DNA of 64,000 nt from Blastocystis sp. Blastoise (Eukaryota > Sar > Bigyra > Opalinata > Blastocystidae), in NCBI GenBank assembly GCA_039096225.1, contig JBBPEB010000014.1, forward strand, positions 1,995,501 through 2,059,500, given 5' to 3'. A model generated the notes under the pieces. It ran no database searches. It was not told the DNA's origin and saw nothing but the letters and a program-made list of their open reading frames with translations. The translations under genes were made by a program, and so were the position numbers. This document shows, in pieces, positions 52,886 to 64,000 of the stretch; within the stretch, counting starts at the first letter, position 1, and each line of letters starts with the position of its first letter.

Positions 52886-53620
52886 GAAGACTACTCACTA
52901 GAATTATTTCTCTCTATTTATTCAATATACTTTAAACAGAATTCTTATTTCTATTCTATAGCTACTGTGGTATCTCAAGCTGTATATATTATTATTCCTC
53001 TTCTTTATGGTTCCTTCTACGATTTCTCTCCCTTCTGGACTATTTCATCCACTATTGCCTTTGGTAATTATATCTCATTACTCATTATATTTATCCTTTA
53101 CATACTCATATCATACCTATATAGCTGGAGTACTAATTATACTTGTTCTCTTCTTATGGTGTATTCCTGGAAGCTTAACATGTGCCGATAGTAAAGAAAC
53201 AAACAGTATTTTATATATATATATATTATAGTTCATTCTATATATTATGTATATCTCTATACATTACTTCATATATATATTACAATATATTGTATATCAT
53301 TATATATATCACAATATATGTTATTTATATTATTATATATATCACTATATATAGATTCACATGAAGAGAATCTTTCTTCGTCTTCTGATGCTTTGAAGGA
53401 ACAGAAAGATATAATAACAGCAGAAACGAAAAGTCCCTCTGTAGAAGTAGATATCAATAATACTGGAACTAAACTGATGGAATCAAATACGATAAATATC
53501 GTACCTCCTTCAGAGCAAGTAGATATCCATGTTCCAGAAACAGAACAATCTATATTTATTCATGATGATGAACAGAAGAACACTGGTGTTAATAAACAAA
53601 TAATAGTTTCACCAATTTAA
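51063..53620 (+). CDS. MFS transporter 2, DHA1-type proton antiporter (paralogue of MFS 1)
   Basis: Same fold and exon plan as the transporter at 36.6-38.9 kb, so the two arose by duplication. Start at ATG 51063 (MFSLQIFIVF, matching MFSFQLFIVF). Motifs: GSWSDKYGRKLFL in loop 2-3, NIFRAYTGLLAGS in helix 4 and FIIGPAIGGALG (antiporter motif) in helix 5. Intron positions agree with the paralogue, for example after QMI and inside QMPLW. The central loop exons near 51720-52040 carry basic and acidic charges. The second half includes VQAPPECQGKALSV and GSFYDFSPFWTISS. The hydrophilic C-terminal tail (about 53355-53620) has diverged fully from the paralogue's and ends IIVSPI. Introns include long (TA)n runs (51872-51950, 52834-52880). 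The exon-intron block at 52962-53129 is nearly identical to 38410-38577. Substrate unknown. Confidence 0.8.
51872..51950. repeat. (TA)n microsatellite forming most of an MFS2 intron
   Basis: About 39 TA units beginning at a gtatat donor and ending shortly before the tatag acceptor. Confidence 0.95.
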
Positions 53621-54234
53621 TTATATTACTTCTTTTGTTGTTCATCTCTATCTCTATATGTATATTGATATATTATTTGTTGATCTTCATGTGAATCGAT
53701 ATGTGTTTTCTTTCAATACATTTATAATTATTATAAGTGTTTATTTCAAGTTATTTATTTTACAAAAATACATCCTATATAAATATATTTTTATTGTCTA
53801 AACATGAAAAGTATATATTGAATTAATGTATAATATATTCAGTGATAAATAATAGTATAAGTTGTGCATAAGAATATAAATTACATAACAGCGTAACATT
53901 TTATTATGATTATTTATTTGATTTACTGTTTTCATTATTTAATGTATTCAATTGATTTATAAATTAAAACGATAAGTTAAATATGAGTATAAAGTTGTTT
54001 TCTTGGTGTCATATAATGATATAGTCTTCTTCAGATGATGATATTGAATCTTCATATAAAAACTTATTGATACGAATTAACAAATGATAAGAAACGACAT
54101 GAAATTCTACACAGAGATTATAACAGTTATAAACAATAATAATAAGAAGAAATGAACTGATAATTTGCAATAAAAGCAATATAATACGTATAGTATAAGT
54201 ATATATATAAATATAAAAGAGAATAAGTAAAGAA
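53621..54234. other. Convergent intergenic region, no gene seen
   Basis: Lies between the 3' ends of MFS transporter 2 (+) and the PAP2-like gene (-), so it should hold both polyadenylation regions. The frame at 54009-54248 overlaps the PAP2 stop and is not supported. Confidence 0.5.
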
Positions 54235-55533
54235 TTAGTCTTTGTCAAGTCGTATATTATTATCCCTAGATATGGCTTGTTTCAGAGGTGTATATAACGT
54301 CGTTGTGATCGTATAGAATTGACAACTTGTGAAATAAGCGATGCAAGCTCCAATAATATATCCCGCAATAAGATCTGAGGAGGAATTCATATTACTTGAC
54401 TATATATATAAGATTATATAAGATAATTCCATATGAACAAAGGGAATGAATACATATATAGTATATATATGTGTATATATACAACAAGAAATGTAGAAGT
54501 CATCATCGGAATAAGTAGGAGAAACACATATAACGAGAAACAAAATACCTATAGAGAATAAATAGAATAAATAGAATAAATAGAATAAATAGAATAAATA
54601 GAATAAATAGAATAAATAGAATAAATAGAATAAATAGAATAAATAGAATAAATAGAATAAATGGAATAATAAGATGATGAAGTTCCGGAGGAGATATACT
54701 TTGACTAAATATTTATTACTTGTTTCAAAGAGAACTGAGAATTTAAAAAGAAGGAGAAGACTTAAGGTAGCGCCTGAAACACTTAAAGCAGCGTAGAAGG
54801 AGGGAAAAGAGCGAAACGCGTCACGAATGAATGAAATCTGAAATGATAAGAATAAAAACAATATTATAAAAAGAGAAATAATAAGATGGATATACATAAT
54901 TATAAGAATAACAAAAATGAAAAGGACTTTATAAATATGTATATATACATCTGCGTCACATTTATCAATAGTAGCCGTTCTGCCAAATACTCCGTAGAGC
55001 CAACCGGTTTCATGCTTGATCTGAGAATATCTATATAGGTATTATACAGACAAGATCAAATGAATATACTTGCATAGAGAAAAGACACAGGGACGAGGTC
55101 GACCAAAAACATTTTGAAGGATATTACAAACTAATTTTACCAAAAATAAATTCTTAAGGCTTAATACACATGTAATTTGAGAATACTATATATAATATAT
55201 ATTGTTGAATAGAATAAAATGATATTCATACCATCATACGTGAATTTGAATCAAAAATGAAAACCAATATACAACAAACCAGTAATGGGAGAAAATAAAC
55301 TCCATAATACCACCACTCACTAATTAAGATATTAATAATGAATAAATATTTAGATACAACGTATTGCCTGTATAGGGATGGGAAAGCGAAGGATCTCCTT
55401 CAATAAATTCTTGATAATTTGGATCAAACAAGTTCGGAATGAACGAAAAAATAAAGAACAAGGCGGTAATTATGTACTCATATATGAAATTACACAAAAT
55501 ATTATGAGCTAATGGTTTTGGAATATTCCTCAT
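54235..55533 (-). CDS. PAP2-fold lipid phosphate phosphatase-like protein with degenerate active site
   Basis: A multi-pass membrane protein of the lipid phosphate phosphatase (LPP) family. Exons as joined: 55533-55361, 55319-55232, 55185 to ~55071, ~55034 to ~54951, then 54840 to ~54703, ~54552 to ~54485 and about 54401-54235. Family landmarks: GDPSLSHPYTGNT before helix 2; catalytic motif 1 region QNVFGRPRPCVF; then KCDAD and RSFPSFYAALS where motif 2 (SFPSGH) should be; and SSNMNSSSDLIAGYIIG where motif 3 (SRxxDxxHxxxD) should be. The RPRP core of motif 1 is kept, but its usual Lys is Gln. Motif 2 lacks Gly-His, and motif 3 has Ser for Arg and no His. Those two His and the Arg are the residues that do the chemistry in LPPs, so it is likely a pseudo-phosphatase, unless exon borders hide residues. 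The rest of the fold appears kept, with six hydrophobic segments. The fold call is firmer than the function. Confidence 0.7.
54555..54662. repeat. 9-bp tandem repeat (GAATAAATA)n in PAP2-like intron
   Basis: About 12 near-perfect units of GAATAAATA lie inside the intron between the motif-2 and last transmembrane exons. On the minus strand they read as Leu-Phe-Tyr repeats, which makes the long frame 54400-54897 open but not coding there. Confidence 0.95.
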
Positions 55534-56627
55534 GCTTTGAAGTTTATAGTATTTATGTTTTAATGATCAATAACTTGATATAAATTGAATCAATAAATGA
55601 AATACAAAATGAGTTGAACTGAAATATTCTGAAAAATTAAAGAATGAGGATTTCTAAACAATGTGAAAAGCTTCTTTTATTCGCTTTTTTTAAATAAAAT
55701 ATAATTTTTAAATGTATTCTCTGTTGAGAAATTGATGACAAAGACATTCTAAGAGTTGAATTTTTCAAAAAATGGTGATCTCACATGTAATTATTATTAT
55801 ATGGATATTAATGAAGATATAGATCGTGGTATAAAACAACGAAAAATCAAAAACATTCAAAAAACAATATTAGAACAAATAAATATTAATGATTGATGAA
55901 ATATGTTAAGTTTCACTCTAATGTTCATGTTATTATATTAAATATATGATATACTATGGAGAATCAGTACGATTGAAGATCGTTTATTGAGTTAAAAAAA
56001 AACAAAGAAAGAACTGTTTATCATTATTTTCTGGTATATCACTGATAAGGAGAAGTAGTTATATTCTATTTCTTCAAAGTGATTAATAAGATATATATAT
56101 AGGACTCTGATGATCTAATATATATATTTTAAACACTGAAAGGTTTTTTTTATGACTCAAATGTTCTCTCAAATGCTATATATAATCTGTCCTATGGTCC
56201 TGGTCATTGCTTTTTGAGAAAGACTAGTTTATTATTTTTATGATAAATATATTTTAGGTAATTCATACTTTAGTTACTAAAAAAATGAAAATAGCTAACA
56301 TTTGTTATGTAATATATAATAAGGTATTATCAGTTATTCTATATATGTATTATTATTCCTAATGACTCAGAATTTATGTTTTAAAAATGGTGTTAAATAA
56401 AAATTAAAAAAAAAATAAAAAAAATGATGAATAGTGAGGTTGTATTCATATATAACGAAACGAATTAGATAAATATTGGTACATTTTCAATCAAAATGAG
56501 AAAAAAAAATAATACATACTACACTAGTCTATTTAATTAATAAAAGAGAAAATCAATAAATATAAATATAAATGTAAAGGAATTGAAAAACACTGATGGT
56601 ACCTCTTACATTATATAGTAATGCATC
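55534..56627. other. AT-rich intergenic, no gene seen
   Basis: Between the PAP2-like gene start and the NAP1 stop, both on the minus strand. AT-rich, nothing recognised. Confidence 0.5.
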
Positions 56628-61255
<4,628 letters not shown>

Positions 61256-61926
61256 GTTTTGATGATTCTATATAGAAAAGATCTATTTGATGAGAATTTG
61301 AAAGATAATACTTTGGAATAAGAATAATAATACACAAGGAAAAATAAAGATATAAATGAGGAAAACAAATTGTTTACACGAAAAAAATCATAATTGTTGG
61401 GCAATTACCCTTATATTCATGGAACTATTTCTATTTAATCATACTTTTAGATTGTATTCTTGTGGAAAAATCTTGCTTTTAAATAGTTAATAATTACTTG
61501 TTTGCTGTCTATTTTAATGCATTTTTAGTTAAGTGTGTCAATGGATTTGATATAGAAATTAAAATAAGGATATATATAAGTTGATTGAGAAATTTAGATA
61601 CTTTTATCAAGGAATACTTCTATTTTCATTTGAAAAATAATTAGTAAAAAGGAGGGTGACTAGTTATAGTGAATACGAATAAAGAATTCATAGATAATTA
61701 ATGATTGTGAGAATTCTTGTTGAATGATTGATATAGAATCAAATCGAAATGTTGAAATAACGTGACAATGACTATTCAATATAGTAAACGAATCACAACA
61801 AAAAAGAAAAAATAGTTGCTAATAAAATAAAGAAAAGCCAAATTATTGTTTATATGACGCGATATATATATATATATATAATAGGATAATAACAGTTAAA
61901 TATAGTTATAAAACAGATGTTTGAAT
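61256..61926. other. Intergenic between quinone oxidoreductase and NAP1
   Basis: Same-strand spacer of about 0.67 kb: 3' region of the oxidoreductase and promoter of NAP1. A (TA)n run at about 61862-61880. No gene seen. Confidence 0.5.
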
Positions 61927-62351
61927 CTAGTTATTTGCCTTGTCCATTTCGAGTATGATTCGTCCCCAGGCTCCTCCTTTGTGTTGTATAACATCTTCAT
62001 GAGCAAGAGGAGCATCTTCTAAGGAATAGACATGACCAACAATGGGCTTTAAGATATCATTAGAGAGAAGATGGAACACATCTCCAGCCATACGTGCCTT
62101 TGTTTCTGGCTATATAAAAATAGACTTAATATTATATAGAATATAGGTTGAAATGCGATGATGATGATAATGATGATGATAATGATGGTGATATATGTAT
62201 GTATAAATATATATATATATATATGATACATTTGCATTGAAAAGCATGATTCCATAGATTTGTCCATCAGCCACCATTAAATCGCGGGGATTCATCGTTA
62301 CTTCTCCACGATTCCCTATAATAGCCACCTTCCCTCCTTTTCCTAAAATCT

Positions 62352-62415
<64 letters not shown>

Positions 62416-62483
62416 ACTATGGTATATGGGTATTATAATATACATATGACTAATAGTAATAATAATGACAGGTATAATGATAG

Positions 62484-62522
<39 letters not shown>

Positions 62523-62632
62523 GAGATCTGATGATAAATTCTTATTCGCCAGCATTTCAAAAATATGTGTTGGTCCAGATTTAGTAATTGTTTTAACTTT
62601 ATCCATATATCCTTCTTCATTATGGAATACTA

Positions 62633-62679
<47 letters not shown>

Positions 62680-62898
62680 TTGATTAGCACCTAATTTTAG
62701 TAGTTTGTCAACATTATCTGGATTACCTATATATATATATATATACTTTATTATAATAAAAGTAAGATATATTAATTATGAATATAAAGAATGTAACATG
62801 TGTATAATATAGGCTAATAATATACAGAGTATAATCAATAATAGATAATATATAGTATACAATATATATTCAATAGAAATAATAGAAATATAGAGAAT

Positions 62899-62934
<36 letters not shown>

Positions 62935-63068
62935 TCGTAGAAGTCACAACTTTACATTTATGATGATAACATATTTGAATAAGAGCTGTACCGACACCGC
63001 CAGTTCCCCCGTGAATAAACACCCATTCTCCAGGCTGAGGATTCAAACGCAAATATGCACTATGAATA

Positions 63069-63145
<77 letters not shown>

Positions 63146-63596
63146 AGTAAGCAGTGAAATAGGAAGTGCCGATAGCAGCTGCCTCTCGCATTGTAATATT
63201 AGAGGGAATGTGATATAATTGATCTTCAGTAAAGAGACCTTCCTCTGCATATGTTCCAGTAACACTACCAACTGAACAAACACGATCTCCAACTTGAAAT
63301 TGTTTAACTCCTTCACCAACTTCTGCCACAATACCTGCACAATCAAGTCCAGGAGTATAAGGACATGGCTTTGAAGCTGAATGCCAACCCTCTCTCATAT
63401 ATGTATCTACAGGATTAACACCTGCAGTAGCAATCTTTAATCGAATCTTTATATAATAGAATGATATAATCAATTTATTGTGATTTCAGCCAAAAAATAT
63501 TAATACTTGACCATTCTTAGGAATAAGTTTTGGTAATTCGCACACCTTCATTACATCAGGACCTCCATATTTTAATACTCTAATGGCCTTATACAT
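61927..63596 (-). CDS. Quinone oxidoreductase, zeta-crystallin-like (medium-chain reductase superfamily)
   Basis: NADPH-dependent, zinc-free reductase of the zeta-crystallin/Qor group, probably cytosolic, reducing quinones or similar electrophiles. About eight exons, from MYKAIRVLKYGGPDVMKV at 63596 to EMDKANN at 61927. Motifs in order: TAGVNPVDTYMREG (substrate-side N-terminal domain), YTPGLDCAGIVAEVGEGVKQ, VGDRVCSVGSVTGTYAEE, MREAAAIGTSYFTAY, and the nucleotide-binding signature VFIHGGTGGVGTALIQ with the quinone-reductase-type GGVG turn. Then KLLKLGANQVVFHN, LGKGGKVAIIGNRGEVTMN, and the family C-terminus LKPIVGHVYSLEDAPLAHED, ending GAWGRIILEM. Nothing is missing. Introns are dominated by (TA)n runs (62353-62412, 62633-62680, 63069-63144), each flanked by gtatat and ag. 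The substrate cannot be told from sequence. Confidence 0.88.
63069..63144. repeat. (TA)n microsatellite forming a quinone oxidoreductase intron
   Basis: About 37 TA units between the exon ending FTAY and the exon starting AYLRLNPQPGEW. Frames across it read as Tyr-Ile repeats and are artefacts. Confidence 0.95.
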
Positions 63597-64000
63597 GTTT
63601 ACACAAATAATAAATCAAATAAAATAATATCAAGTAAATATATACGAAGAAAATACAAAAAGATTCATAAAAGTTCTCTGTTTCGCTTTTGCTGTCAATA
63701 CTTTTTCATTATTTAGTTATTTAGTATTTACTTTTTCATTTATGACCCACCAGATTCTTTAACTGACTCTTCTATTAATAATAAATTCAATTCAAATCAT
63801 TTCTTTTTCCATTATGAAAGGAAATGAATAGAAAAAAGATTTTTTTTCTATATGGTATAAAATAAAGCTATTAACCTAAGTCTTAGACTTATGAGGCCAG
63901 AATAGGATGAATGCCAAAAAGTTTTTTCTAATTTTTATTTTAAAATGATGATATGAGATATAAAATCATTGTATGAACAATACAAATAAACGTAATTGTG
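63597..64000. other. AT-rich edge, no gene seen
   Basis: Upstream of the quinone oxidoreductase start; presumably its promoter. Nothing else recognised. Confidence 0.5.

Noticed and set aside
54400-54897. 165-aa minus-strand membrane-like frame
   Set aside because: Part is a genuine exon of the PAP2-like gene, but the Leu-Phe-Tyr run is an intronic 9-bp repeat; the spliced model explains it better.

Overview
This window comes from a very AT-rich nuclear genome of a eukaryote. Genes are cut by many short spliceosomal introns (about 36-120 nt) that nearly always start with gtat or gtaa and end in tatag or ttag. The standard genetic code fits every exon I joined. The gene content (a SCAR/WAVE-complex NAP1 subunit, a RINT1/Tip20 tether, a lipid phosphate phosphatase-like protein, DHA1-type transporters, a Myb protein with a huge Asn/Ser-rich tail) suggests a free-living or parasitic single-celled eukaryote with actin-driven motility and a full secretory pathway. 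I cannot place it more exactly; an amoebozoan or an early-branching fungal relative would both fit.

Layout: 0.66-5.13 kb, a three-repeat Myb/SANT protein (+). 5.1-13.2 kb, no host gene, but a 5.4-kb CACTA/EnSpm-like element defined by 19-bp terminal inverted repeats and a TAT target duplication. 13.27-13.58 kb, a tiny two-EF-hand protein (-). 14.16-18.63 kb, a RINT1/Tip20-like Dsl1 tether subunit (-). 18.6-27.9 kb, a gene desert. 27.9-29.9 kb, a 2-kb satellite of TATACC-type repeats lying against a TNP2-like transposase gene (30.0-33.0 kb, -), with a divergent gene for an unknown basic protein (34.2-35.0 kb, +) and a 24-bp repeat array (35.7 kb). 36.6-38.9 kb, MFS transporter 1 (+). 40.3-45.5 kb, a decayed hAT transposon complex with a second hAT-type element nested in it. 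46.5-47.7 kb, an apparently intact PIF/Harbinger-type transposase (-). 49.6-50.2 kb, a small probable mitochondrial protein (+). 51.1-53.6 kb, MFS transporter 2 (+), a paralogue of the first. 54.2-55.5 kb, a PAP2-fold protein lacking key catalytic residues (-). 56.6-61.3 kb, NAP1/HEM (-). 61.9-63.6 kb, a zeta-crystallin-like quinone oxidoreductase (-).

The host genes do not form one pathway. NAP1 (actin nucleation control) and RINT1 (Golgi-to-ER tethering) are housekeeping. The two MFS genes are duplicates now separated by DNA-transposon insertions and share a recent gene-conversion tract. The most informative parts are the transposons: an 8-bp target duplication shows exactly how one hAT-type element broke another, and a TATACC motif recurs in the CACTA-like element's ends and in the satellite beside the TNP2 gene. 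I saw no CRISPR array, tRNA or rRNA gene.
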